Below, one piece after another: positions 1-7,337 of a DNA stretch of 33,621 bases. Under the pieces are notes generated by a model. It worked only from the letters and a program-made list of their open reading frames with translations, had not been told where the DNA came from and ran no database searches. Source of the stretch: RUG754 sp964345365 (GTDB lineage Bacteria > Bacillota > Clostridia > Peptostreptococcales > Anaerovoracaceae); the NCBI GenBank assembly GCA_964345365.1, contig CAYFQR010000018.1:1-33621 (forward strand), given 5' to 3'. Position 1 is the first letter of the stretch; the number at the start of each line of letters is the position of its first letter. A program made the translations under genes and the position numbers.

Positions 1-28
1 AGCACCGAAAAAACTTAAACAGCAAAAA

Positions 29-72
29 ACGCCTTGAAGCGAAGGCAGCTTCAGGGCGTCCCTATTTTTTAA
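29..72. terminator. Bidirectional rho-independent terminator at the left edge
   Basis: A 12-bp stem (29-40 pairing with 48-59, one G-U pair) encloses a 7-base loop. It is followed on the plus strand by a T run at 65-70 and preceded by an A run at 24-29, so it can stop transcription in both directions. It probably ends an unseen plus-strand gene to the left and the minus-strand acetyltransferase unit. I see nothing else in bases 73-198 beyond a weak hairpin. Confidence 0.75.
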
Positions 73-198
73 GGCAAAGATTTTTTATAATAAAGCCGAA
101 AACATCTGTGACTCAGGTTATGAGATGTATAAAAAAGCCTTCACCTTCAAAGAGTGCGTTAATAGCGAGAGTACTCAAGTATTTCGAGTATATCGGAA

Positions 199-699
199 TC
201 ATTTTAATATCCCGTACATTTCCAAATCATAGAAATTATTGTTTTTATAAACCGCCTTTTTACGAGTGCCTTCTTTTATGAAACCGCTCTTTTCAAGGAC
301 TCTTTGAGAGGCAACATTAGGTGAAAAGGTGTTGCCGTTAATACGAACGATATCAAGCTCGGCGAAAGCTGTCTTACATATAAGCCTTACCGCTTCCGTC
401 ATAATTCCTTTCGACCAAAAATCCGTAAGCAGCAGATAGCCGATTTCTCCGACCTTGCGGTAAATGTCAGAGCTCTGCTCTACAGAAATATTGCCCGCTA
501 TTTCACCGTCAACTACAATGGCACGAAAAACTCCGCTCACGCCTTCACTATCGTCAACCATACCGAGCCACCAATCCGCCGATTCTTCGGTATAAGGGTC
601 GGGAATCCTGTCCGAGAGATATTGCCTGTCGACATTGTTACATATTCTTATGAGGTCACCGCTCATATCTTTTGTCCATTTTTTTAATTCAACTTTCAT
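199..699 (-). CDS. GNAT-family N-acetyltransferase (RimJ/RimL-like)
   Basis: This 166-residue protein is a single GNAT domain, which transfers an acetyl group from acetyl-CoA to an amine. Its substrate cannot be read from sequence. The region IGYLLLTDFWSKGIMTEA (about residues 86-103) matches the beta4/alpha3 acetyl-CoA pyrophosphate-binding segment of the RimJ/RimL subgroup. The C-terminal block NVASQRVLEKSGF followed by EGTRKK and YDLEMYGIL is the usual end of this subgroup. The length is normal. The start at 699 follows GGTGGTG. It lies downstream of the XRE regulator and the remnant at 726-846 on the same strand, so the three could once have been one transcript. The family is well supported and the role is unknown. 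Confidence 0.85.
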   Translation of the reverse strand: MKVELKKWTKDMSGDLIRICNNVDRQYLSDRIPDPYTEESADWWLGMVDDSEGVSGVFRAIVVDGEIAGNISVEQSSDIYRKVGEIGYLLLTDFWSKGIMTEAVRLICKTAFAELDIVRINGNTFSPNVASQRVLEKSGFIKEGTRKKAVYKNNNFYDLEMYGILK

Positions 700-725
700 A
701 TTACACCACCGCTTTAATTTAGTAA

Positions 726-846
726 TTAAATATCATTATCGTATATATCGTCATCATCCAATTTTTTGTTTATTTTTTCCTGCCCTGCTCTGTATTTTTC
801 TTCTTTCTGCTAAGATGCGTTCATCTCCATTTATATTGTTATTCAT
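726..846 (-). pseudogene. Remnant of a short gene coupled to the XRE regulator
   Basis: An ATG at 846-844 overlaps the stop codon of the XRE gene and opens a 30-codon frame that stops at 754. It starts MNNNINGDERILAERRKIQS. The minus-one frame continues to a stop at 726 with KLDDDDIYDNDI. The N-terminal DERILAERRKIQSRA pattern resembles, from memory, the cytosolic start of small membrane proteins commonly encoded right after short XRE regulators. Here the hydrophobic core is missing, so I read it as an internally deleted and frameshifted relic. It could instead be a genuine short peptide of 30 residues. The family assignment is inference. Confidence 0.5.
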
Positions 847-1042
847 TGTTCCCCTCCCAAAATAAATCGTTTAGTGTCTTGTTAAGCGCCTTGCAAATTG
901 CGATGCACAAATTAAGCGTAGGATTGTAATCGCCTGCTTCTATTAATCCTATTGTCTGCCGCGTTACACCCACCGCCTTTGCTAAATCTTCTTGCTTCAT
1001 ATCGCATTCAGCTCGTGCGACTTTCATTTTGATATTTTTCAT
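839..1042 (-). CDS. Short XRE-family HTH transcriptional regulator
   Basis: This 67-residue protein is almost entirely one Cro/C1-type helix-turn-helix. The sequence KQEDLAKAVGVTRQTIGLIE (about residues 16-35) contains the two HTH helices. It is followed by the typical NPTLNLCIAICKALNKTLNDLFW end. Such one-domain regulators usually bind DNA as dimers and often control an adjacent membrane protein or ABC exporter. The ATG at 1042 has a strong AGGAGG-type site eight bases upstream. A consensus promoter lies at 1061-1089. The divergent ABC exporter beginning at 1379 is a plausible target, but no operator can be proven. Confidence 0.9.
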   Translation of the reverse strand: MKNIKMKVARAECDMKQEDLAKAVGVTRQTIGLIEAGDYNPTLNLCIAICKALNKTLNDLFWEGNNE

Positions 1043-1060
1043 ACGCCCTCCTGCCTCCGT

Positions 1061-1089
1061 ATTGTAATATATTAATTGCTAAATGTCAA
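1061..1089 (-). promoter_or_regulatory. SigmaA promoter of the XRE gene
   Basis: Read on the minus strand, TTGACA (1089-1084) and TACAAT (1066-1061) are separated by exactly 17 bp and end about 20 bp before the XRE start codon. The fit to consensus is close. The 5' leader would be short and carry the AGGAGG-like ribosome binding site. Confidence 0.75.
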
Positions 1090-1217
1090 TTATATATTGT
1101 ATTTTAGACAAAAAATAGTTTTGACATTATATCGAATTGATAAATAAAAAAGTTATGTAAATCATCTTCACAAAAAAAGGATAGAGGTTCAGCCCATATA
1201 TTCCGACTCGGAATGTG

Positions 1218-1284
1218 TATGTTTTTTGCATAACAACATTGGCAATCTGAATATGTCTTTTGCATAACAACATTGACAATCTGA
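1218..1284 (+). repeat. Two-copy 33-bp tandem repeat upstream of the ABC exporter
   Basis: Bases 1218-1250 and 1252-1284 are two copies of a 33-bp unit, offset by 34 bp, differing at two positions. Each contains TTTTGCATAACAACATTG. They lie between the XRE promoter and the ABC exporter start. A repressor or activator binding twice on roughly the same DNA face (34 bp, about three helical turns) is possible. No half-site symmetry is obvious. Confidence 0.8.
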
Positions 1285-1378
1285 TATCAAAAAGTTATAA
1301 TTGCAACGAAGAAAAACGCAAAAGTTTCATACAAAACCGTGAAAAACTTCATCATATTAATAATACAAGGGGGAAAAC

Positions 1379-2083
1379 ATGCTAAAAATAGAGCATCTAA
1401 CTAAAACATACGGTCAGAAAAAGGCTGTAAACGACTTAAGCCTTCACATAAGACCCGGAGAAATCTACGGTTTCATAGGACATAACGGCGCAGGCAAGAC
1501 CACCACTCTAAAATCAGTAGTGGGCATACTCGAATTCGACGAGGGTGAGATAACCGTCGACGGAATTTTGGTAAAAGAAAATCCTATCGGGGCGAAAAAA
1601 ATAATAGCCTATATCCCGGACAACCCGGATTTATATAATTATATGTCAGGTGTGCAGTATCTGAACTTCATAGCGGACATATTTAGAATTGAAAACAGTG
1701 TGCGCAGCGAGAGGATAAACGATTATGCCGCTAAGTTTGAATTGACATCAGACCTTGCGCAGCCGATATCTTCATATTCGCACGGCATGAAACAGAAACT
1801 CGCCATTATTTCCGCATTGATACATGAACCTAAACTTCTCATCATGGACGAACCTTTCGTAGGACTTGACCCTAAAGCCGCATTCATAATGAAGGGGCTG
1901 ATGAGGGAACTCTGTGACAAGGGCGGTGCAATATTCTTCTCGACACATGTGCTTGAGGTTGCAGAGAAACTCTGCGATAAGATTGCAATAATTAAGAACG
2001 GCGTGCTGATTAAATCAGGAACCACCGAAGAAGTAACGGGCGATGAATCCCTCGAAGAAGTATTCTTGGAGCTGGAGGAATAA
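1379..2083 (+). CDS. ABC transporter ATP-binding protein
   Basis: This 234-residue nucleotide-binding domain powers the adjacent permease. The Walker A motif GHNGAGKTT is at residues 34-42. The signature region SYSHGMKQKLAI is near residue 139, Walker B with LLIMDEPFVGLD near residue 155, and the H-loop STHVLEVAE near 190. The length is typical for ABC-2-type exporters of the CcmA/NatA kind. The ATG at 1379 follows AAGGGGG by five bases. Only three bases separate its stop from the permease start, so the two form an operon. The substrate is unknown. Divergent XRE regulators often accompany exporters that handle antimicrobial peptides, but that is inference. Confidence 0.95.
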   Translation: MLKIEHLTKTYGQKKAVNDLSLHIRPGEIYGFIGHNGAGKTTTLKSVVGILEFDEGEITVDGILVKENPIGAKKIIAYIPDNPDLYNYMSGVQYLNFIADIFRIENSVRSERINDYAAKFELTSDLAQPISSYSHGMKQKLAIISALIHEPKLLIMDEPFVGLDPKAAFIMKGLMRELCDKGGAIFFSTHVLEVAEKLCDKIAIIKNGVLIKSGTTEEVTGDESLEEVFLELEE

Positions 2084-2086
2084 GCC

Positions 2087-3703
2087 ATGATGTTAAGAGC
2101 ATTAATTAAAAAACAGATTTTTGAGTTGAGCACTCAATTCCTGAGAGCGAAGAAACCGAGAAGCGTAATGAAAGGTGCAGCTCTTGCATTGGTGCTGTAT
2201 CTCATGATTGCATTTTCGCTGTTTATGGCATCCTATGGAAACGCTGAGGCTTTCGGCAGAGCGCTGTTCCCGATTGGGCTTGACTGGATATACTTTGTTT
2301 TTATGGGTCTTTACGGGGTGATTTTAGGAACACTGATATGTATGTTCAGCGCGGACTTGAGCTTTTTCAGAGCAAAGGACAACGACTTGCTGCTGTCGCT
2401 GCCGATACCGCCCTGGAAAATACTCTTTGCCAAGATGACAAGCCTTTTTATCCTAAGCATTCTGTTCTCGGCAACGGGAACCGTAGCCGCTCTCGCCTAC
2501 TATGGCGAAGCGGGGCTGCTAACACCTAAGATACTCGCTTTCGGATCTATAATGGTGTTCGCAGTCGGGCTTTTCACGCTTGCGATAAGCAGTGTACTCG
2601 GATATGTCGTAGCCATTATAAATAACAGATTCAAGAATAACAGCATGGTTACGACAGCTATAAGTATCGTACTGTTGGGAATATTCTACTATTACTATTT
2701 CCGGATAAATAAGCTGATAAGCTATCTGATAGAAAACAGTGAAAGCTTCAGCGCGGGCCTAAAGACATGGGCATACCCGATATACCTCTACGGCATGGGG
2801 CTTACAGGCGATACGAAAGCATTTATCATATCGTTCCTCATAGCCGTCGCGATTTTCCTTATAGTATATTTCGTGATGACAGCGAGCTTCGTCAAGTTCG
2901 CAACCGCAAGCTACAGCTCTGCGAAGAAAAAATACAAGTCCAATATGATTAAGACCGAAAACCTTAGCACGGCGCTGTTTAAGAAGGAATTCAAAAGATT
3001 TACGTCGAGCTCTCTATATATGATGAACTGCGGACTCGGAAGCGTAATAATGATAGGGCTGGCAGTTGCATCACTTATTAAGGCGGATGCACTCAGAGGA
3101 TTTGTCGGTTTTATACTCGCACAAGTATTGCAGCAGGGAACAGATGCGACACAAGCGGTAACAGTGCTGCTTGCTGCGGCACTTATGGCAATATCGACTA
3201 CGACCAATACGACTACACCGTCAATCTCTCTTGAAGGCAAGTCCATCTGGATTCTCCAATCCTTGCCGGTCAGACCGATAGACGTATTCATGGCGAAAAT
3301 CAAAGTGCAGCTTTATATAACGGTTCCGCCTATGATAATGCTTAATGCAGCGGTCTGCTATGTGCTCGGATTCAAGTTGATAGATTTTTTCGCAGCGTTT
3401 GTTCCGGCGTTCTGCTTCGTCGTGCTTTATGCTGCAGCGGGATTGGCGATTAATGTTAAGAGACCGAACCTCGACTGGACAAATGAAGCCGCCCCTATCA
3501 AGCAGAGCCTTAATAATATGATATTGATGTTGGGAGGGTGGTTACTCACCGCAGGCTTCGTATGGCTCTACATCGTAATCGGAGAAAAAACAGGAACATA
3601 TATCTATGTGAGCATATTATCAGTTATAATGATAATATTGTCCGCTATATTGCTCGGCTGGCTAAAAGACAGAGGCTCGAAACTGTTTGCTACAATGTCA
3701 TAG
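2087..3703 (+). CDS. ABC exporter permease, multi-spanning membrane protein
   Basis: This 538-residue protein has about twelve hydrophobic segments, for example around residues 30-50, 66-90, 112-135, 148-178, 186-203, 240-262, 310-330, 353-370, 400-430, 435-455, 487-510 and 515-535. They are arranged as two six-helix halves with a basic cytoplasmic stretch between them (SSAKKKYKSNMIK). This suits a full-length ABC-2-type permease working with the ATPase encoded just upstream. Two consecutive ATGs occur at 2087 and 2090. The GGAGG in the end of the ATPase gene is well placed for either. The first segment is preceded by a basic stretch, as expected for a cytoplasmic N-terminus. The transported substrate cannot be inferred. 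Confidence 0.9.
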   Translation: MMLRALIKKQIFELSTQFLRAKKPRSVMKGAALALVLYLMIAFSLFMASYGNAEAFGRALFPIGLDWIYFVFMGLYGVILGTLICMFSADLSFFRAKDNDLLLSLPIPPWKILFAKMTSLFILSILFSATGTVAALAYYGEAGLLTPKILAFGSIMVFAVGLFTLAISSVLGYVVAIINNRFKNNSMVTTAISIVLLGIFYYYYFRINKLISYLIENSESFSAGLKTWAYPIYLYGMGLTGDTKAFIISFLIAVAIFLIVYFVMTASFVKFATASYSSAKKKYKSNMIKTENLSTALFKKEFKRFTSSSLYMMNCGLGSVIMIGLAVASLIKADALRGFVGFILAQVLQQGTDATQAVTVLLAAALMAISTTTNTTTPSISLEGKSIWILQSLPVRPIDVFMAKIKVQLYITVPPMIMLNAAVCYVLGFKLIDFFAAFVPAFCFVVLYAAAGLAINVKRPNLDWTNEAAPIKQSLNNMILMLGGWLLTAGFVWLYIVIGEKTGTYIYVSILSVIMIILSAILLGWLKDRGSKLFATMS

Positions 3704-4100
3704 CATAGATGCTAAAAGAGTCGGCAACTAATCAAAAAAATATGCCGGGACAAAGAATCTAATCGCAAAATATCTAAAAGGAAACGTTTTGCTTGCAAGA
3801 CGCTTGATAAGCAAGGAAATCGGGAGCAAGACGGCTTAAAGAAGTGCACAAACAGAAATTTACCATAACATAGTTAAGTAAATATTGATTAGGATAAAAA
3901 TCGGATTAAGATGAAAAAACAAATACAACAAGATAAAAAGCTTACTTTAAAACGGTGCCGGCATTTTTCGCTCAGCACCGTTTTAGATTTGCTTTTGCAC
4001 CACAGCCGAGAATACATGTGACTTCTTTCACCGGTGGTTCTCGGAAGTATAAGTTCATTTTCAACAGTGTGAAAAATCGGAATTGTTGTAAACCGGTGTA
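3704..4100. other. Intergenic region between convergent transcripts
   Basis: This stretch of about 400 bases separates the plus-strand ABC exporter from the minus-strand tldE gene. It holds one strong bidirectional terminator (3949-3984) and a weaker inverted repeat (CCGAGAA at 4006-4012 with TTCTCGG at 4038-4044). I see no open reading frame with a credible start or a homology I recognise. Confidence 0.6.
3949..3984. terminator. Bidirectional terminator between ABC exporter and tldE
   Basis: The sequence AAAACGGTGC (3949-3958) pairs perfectly with GCACCGTTTT (3975-3984) around a 16-base loop. The A and T tracts at the two outer ends allow termination on either strand. The position between convergent genes fits. 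Confidence 0.75.
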
Positions 4101-5399
4101 TTATTTACCTGAAATCGTAATCCCGCTTGTCGCCATGTACGGCAGCAGGCTGCCTCCGTCTGAGATCAATTCAGCAGACAGTGACGTTACATTACTGAAC
4201 ATATCCACCAGGTTGCCGCTTATCATCGTTTCCATAACGGCACCCCTGATTTCGCCGTCTTCTATGTAGAAGCTGTTTTTTGCGACTCCGGAAAACTCGC
4301 CGTTGGCACCGGGCATTCCGCCCGAGAAGCCGTCTACGATAAGGCCGCGCTTGATACCTTTAATCATATCTTCGAGATTGGAATCTCCCGCACCCATTAC
4401 AAAGAGCTGACCCGAGTTTTTTGTTACAGGTCTTTCGGTCTTCTTCGCAGCGTACAGGCTGAGAAGGTGTGACTTAAGCACTCCTTTTTCGATGAGTTCG
4501 ACATTCTCAGACCTATAGCCGTCACCTGTGAAGTGATCGCTTATAGCGAGCCGTTCATCTTCTGTCTTAAGGCTTATACTTATCTTGTCGCTTGCGACCC
4601 TTTCACCTATCTTATCGAGCCAAAGGCTTGTCCCGTCCATGATAACGCCGCTCGACATGAAGTTATCTACGAGGAAGCTTCCGAATTCTCCAAGTGCATT
4701 AGGAGTGAGGATAACTTCGCCTTCAAATTTGCCCTCAACAGGATATGTAGAGAGACTCTTTTCGGTATCTTCAAGCTGCTTTCTTAGAAGCCCTTGAGTG
4801 AGTATCGGTTTTTCGAGGTCACTCATAAGCAAAGAACAATAGCTGAGTCCTGTGGTACGTTCACCGTCGTTCCCTGCAAACTCATAAAATACCGAATAAA
4901 GTCCGTTGAAGCTTTCGAATTCCGTGCCGTTTGAGTTTAGGTATATCGTGTGTCCCTTATCATGTGCGGCTACTACTTGCATCAATCTGATTTTAGGGAA
5001 ATCAGCCTTTATCTCGTCAAAGCTCTCGGAAACTCTCGAGTACAGAAGCTCCATGTCCGCGTCGTAAGGGCCCGAATGAAATACTTTCGGCTCCTGTTTT
5101 TCGGCGATGTCGTTTGCTTCGTCGGGAGATGAGGATTCCGCACCGGACACAGCATCGTCCACGACTTTTTTAAGACCTTCGGAAGTGAAGTCGGTACCAG
5201 AGGAAGAACCTTTTTTGCCGTCTAAAAAAACGGAGAGCGAAACTCGTTGACCGAGAGTTGTTCTAAACAGGGAAAACGATGTTTCCTCAGTGTTTAACTC
5301 ACGTTTTTCGCCTTCGGACACGCTCAGAGCATATTTTTCAATGCCCGAAGTCTTAAGCAATTCCGCAAGCGCGGAAGAGATATTATTTAATTCAGCCAT
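4101..5399 (-). CDS. tldE: TldE/PmbA-family metalloprotease partner subunit
   Basis: This 432-residue protein belongs to the TldD/PmbA family, but it lacks the HExxxH zinc motif of its upstream partner, as expected for the TldE (PmbA) half of the heterodimer. Recognisable stretches are the N-terminal LNTEETSFSLFRT block, the central EVILTPNALGEFGSFLVDNF region and the C-terminal GLIVDGFSGGMPGANGEFSG and FYIEDGEIRGAVMETMISGN blocks. In enterobacteria TldD/TldE trims microcin B17 precursor and degrades CcdA; the native substrate in Clostridia is unknown. The start at 5399 uses a GGAGGAAG site inside the last codons of tldD, so translation is probably coupled. The length is normal for the family. 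Confidence 0.9.
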   Translation of the reverse strand: MAELNNISSALAELLKTSGIEKYALSVSEGEKRELNTEETSFSLFRTTLGQRVSLSVFLDGKKGSSSGTDFTSEGLKKVVDDAVSGAESSSPDEANDIAEKQEPKVFHSGPYDADMELLYSRVSESFDEIKADFPKIRLMQVVAAHDKGHTIYLNSNGTEFESFNGLYSVFYEFAGNDGERTTGLSYCSLLMSDLEKPILTQGLLRKQLEDTEKSLSTYPVEGKFEGEVILTPNALGEFGSFLVDNFMSSGVIMDGTSLWLDKIGERVASDKISISLKTEDERLAISDHFTGDGYRSENVELIEKGVLKSHLLSLYAAKKTERPVTKNSGQLFVMGAGDSNLEDMIKGIKRGLIVDGFSGGMPGANGEFSGVAKNSFYIEDGEIRGAVMETMISGNLVDMFSNVTSLSAELISDGGSLLPYMATSGITISGK

Positions 5400-5400
5400 C

Positions 5401-6786
5401 TTATCTTCCTCCTATCATAATCTTGCATCTCATTTCAGGGCCGGCCATTCCGACAGGCATCATTTGTTTTTTGCCGCAGAAGCCGCTTGAAGACCAGCAC
5501 ACATTATCAGAAACCATGTCGACGGTCTTAAGCATCTCGAATGCTATGCCTGAAACGGTAGTGTCGAGAAGCGCACGTCCCAATTTGCCTTTTTTGATTT
5601 CATAACCGATGGATACACCGAACATGAACTCGCCCGTGAGGTCCGCCTGACCGTTAGAGCTGTCGATAAGGTAGTACCCGTCATCTATGGAAGCAATCAT
5701 ATCTTCGAGCTTGCTCGTGCCGGGATTGATAACGGTATTTCTCATTCTGATGAGAGGCTCGTCGCTGAACGCCCATGCGCGAGCGTTACCCGCAGGAGCA
5801 ACTCCGTAGAGTTCCGCAGTCTCGCGGCTATTCATATAGCCTTTCAGAATACCGTTTTCGATGAGAATCGCATCGGTTGCGGCTGTGCCCTCGTCGTCCA
5901 GATAAACAGGAAGCGGGCAGGTTTCACCGAGAGCTTCATTCGCATAGTCCACAAGAGTCACAAGCTCCGAAGCAACGGGTTTGTTGAGATTAGGCCCCGC
6001 GACGCTTCCGCCGAGTACGAGGTCGGCTTCTACGGTGTGACCGACCGCTTCGTGTGCGAGCATGCCGCCCATCATGCCTCCTAAAATTACGGTTTTCATA
6101 CCTGCATCGGCATAAACTCCGTCAGCCTTATCCATAAGCTTCTCGTAGAGGTCGTCAATCATAGGATATATATCATCGAGGCTATCGAAATTGTCTCCGA
6201 AACTGCCTCCTCCGCCGAAAGCCTTGAATACTTCAACAGGCGCTCCGGAATTGGACTCGGCGGTCAGAATAACATAGAGATAGCAGCGAGGATAAGTCAC
6301 CCTGCCGCTTGAAGCATCCGAGGTCAAGACAATCTTATCCTGAGAGTCTTCCGTGTATACTACATTCCTGCTGATAATTTTAGGGCAGTTCTTCACTATA
6401 TAGTCGTCGACTGTGCGGCAGAGCTCAATCATTCTCTTCTGCTCAAAATCGACGATGAGTCTCGGCGGAACTATCAGTTTGTTTTCAAGAGCCGGATAGC
6501 TTCTTCCGGCGGATTTTGCCCTTAAGTCCAGGAAGACCGCGTTGTCGGTAGCCTCCTTCAGAACTTTTTTTGCGTCCTCCTCGGTGTAGGAAGCGGTCGA
6601 AGCGAAACCGTATCTGCCGTTTTTTGTCACCCTTGCACTGATGCCGCGGCTGTTGCTCCGGCTGTTTTGAACGAGATTGCCTTTTAAGAGCGCTACGCGG
6701 CGGCTTCTGTTTTCGTGGCCCCTAAGAACCGTTTGCACACCGTCTGCAAAAAACTCCTTTTGCGGAGTAATGATGTCGTTAAGCAT
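5401..6786 (-). CDS. tldD: TldD-family zinc metalloprotease catalytic subunit
   Basis: This 461-residue protein carries HEAVGH at residues 245-250, the HExxxH zinc-binding motif that marks TldD. It ends with the family's typical C-terminal block (SGFCGKKQMMPVGMAGPEMR), where the Cys is usual. The heterodimer with TldE forms a chamber protease that cuts unfolded peptides. Start at 6786 is preceded by AAAGGAGG with good spacing. Its stop is one base from the tldE start. No modified-peptide precursor gene lies next to the pair. The first gene of the transcript begins about 160 bases downstream of the tRNA-Arg, whose terminator separates the two. Confidence 0.93.
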   Translation of the reverse strand: MLNDIITPQKEFFADGVQTVLRGHENRSRRVALLKGNLVQNSRSNSRGISARVTKNGRYGFASTASYTEEDAKKVLKEATDNAVFLDLRAKSAGRSYPALENKLIVPPRLIVDFEQKRMIELCRTVDDYIVKNCPKIISRNVVYTEDSQDKIVLTSDASSGRVTYPRCYLYVILTAESNSGAPVEVFKAFGGGGSFGDNFDSLDDIYPMIDDLYEKLMDKADGVYADAGMKTVILGGMMGGMLAHEAVGHTVEADLVLGGSVAGPNLNKPVASELVTLVDYANEALGETCPLPVYLDDEGTAATDAILIENGILKGYMNSRETAELYGVAPAGNARAWAFSDEPLIRMRNTVINPGTSKLEDMIASIDDGYYLIDSSNGQADLTGEFMFGVSIGYEIKKGKLGRALLDTTVSGIAFEMLKTVDMVSDNVCWSSSGFCGKKQMMPVGMAGPEMRCKIMIGGR

Positions 6787-6896
6787 TAAAAATCCTCCTT
6801 TTTTTATGCGAATTTATCAAAAAAGTTTAGCGAACAGTCCTTACCAATCAAAGAAACTGCCGCTTAGAGCCGCATGTCCTAAAGAAACATACAGCC

Positions 6897-6940
6897 CTAA
6901 AAAAGAGCCGAGACCCTTTAATTCAAGGAATGTCGGCTCT
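6897..6940 (-). terminator. Rho-independent terminator of the tRNA-Arg gene
   Basis: On the minus strand AGAGCCGA (6940-6933) pairs with TCGGCTCT and is followed by six Ts ending near 6897. It sits just downstream of the tRNA and upstream of tldD, insulating the two. Confidence 0.8.
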
Positions 6941-6948
6941 CATATTGG

Positions 6949-7020
6949 TATCCCCTGGCGGAATCGAACCGCCATTTGCCGCTTAGGAGGCGGCCGGTCT
7001 ATCCGTTGACCTAAGGAGAC
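6949..7020 (-). tRNA. tRNA-Arg, anticodon CCT
   Basis: Read on the minus strand, the 72-base sequence folds into a full cloverleaf. A 7-bp acceptor stem (with G-U pairs at the first and fourth positions), D stem GGTC/GACC, anticodon stem GCCGC/GCGGC with loop CTCCTAA, a 4-base variable loop and T stem GGCGG/CCGCC with loop TTCGATT are all present. The anticodon CCT reads the rare AGG arginine codon. The discriminator base is A and CCA is not encoded. A terminator follows and a candidate promoter precedes it. Confidence 0.95.
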
Positions 7021-7036
7021 GCATATATGTACAGAT

Positions 7037-7064
7037 ATAATAACACAGATTTTTCGAAAATCAA
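7037..7064 (-). promoter_or_regulatory. Candidate promoter of tRNA-Arg
   Basis: On the minus strand TTGATT (7064-7059) and TATTAT (7042-7037) are separated by 16 bp and end 16 bp before the first tRNA base. The fit is moderate. AT-rich chance matches are common here, so it is only a candidate. Confidence 0.4.
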
Positions 7065-7247
7065 AGAGGAAAAATCAATAAAAACAGGCAATAAAAATCA
7101 ATCGGGCTTCTATAGTACAAACAAAAATACGAAATATTAATAACAAAAGAATTATATTCCGTATATCTATCTGCCTATGTGTTTTATTTAAGAGCGTCCT
7201 GTAAAGCCTTGTACGCCCTAAAGTACATAGGAAAATTCGAAATATTG

Positions 7248-7276
7248 TTGAAATTTTAACGATAAAAGGTTACAAT
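7248..7276 (+). promoter_or_regulatory. SigmaA promoter of the CoA-transferase gene
   Basis: TTGAAA (7248-7253) and TACAAT (7271-7276) have a 17-bp spacer. Transcription would start near 7283, only a few bases before an in-frame GTG at 7290 but about 55 bases before the ATG at 7338. This supports the later start. The preceding 170 bases (about 7070-7240) show no further feature I can name. Confidence 0.65.
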
Positions 7277-7337
7277 AAGAATTGCATTTGTGTATTTTTT
7301 AACAAACAGGAGATTGCTGAAAAGTAGGGATGATTTT

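Noticed and set aside
7290..7337. Upstream GTG start for the CoA-transferase
   Set aside because: It lies almost on the predicted transcription start, has no ribosome binding site, and the family N-terminus begins at the ATG of 7338.
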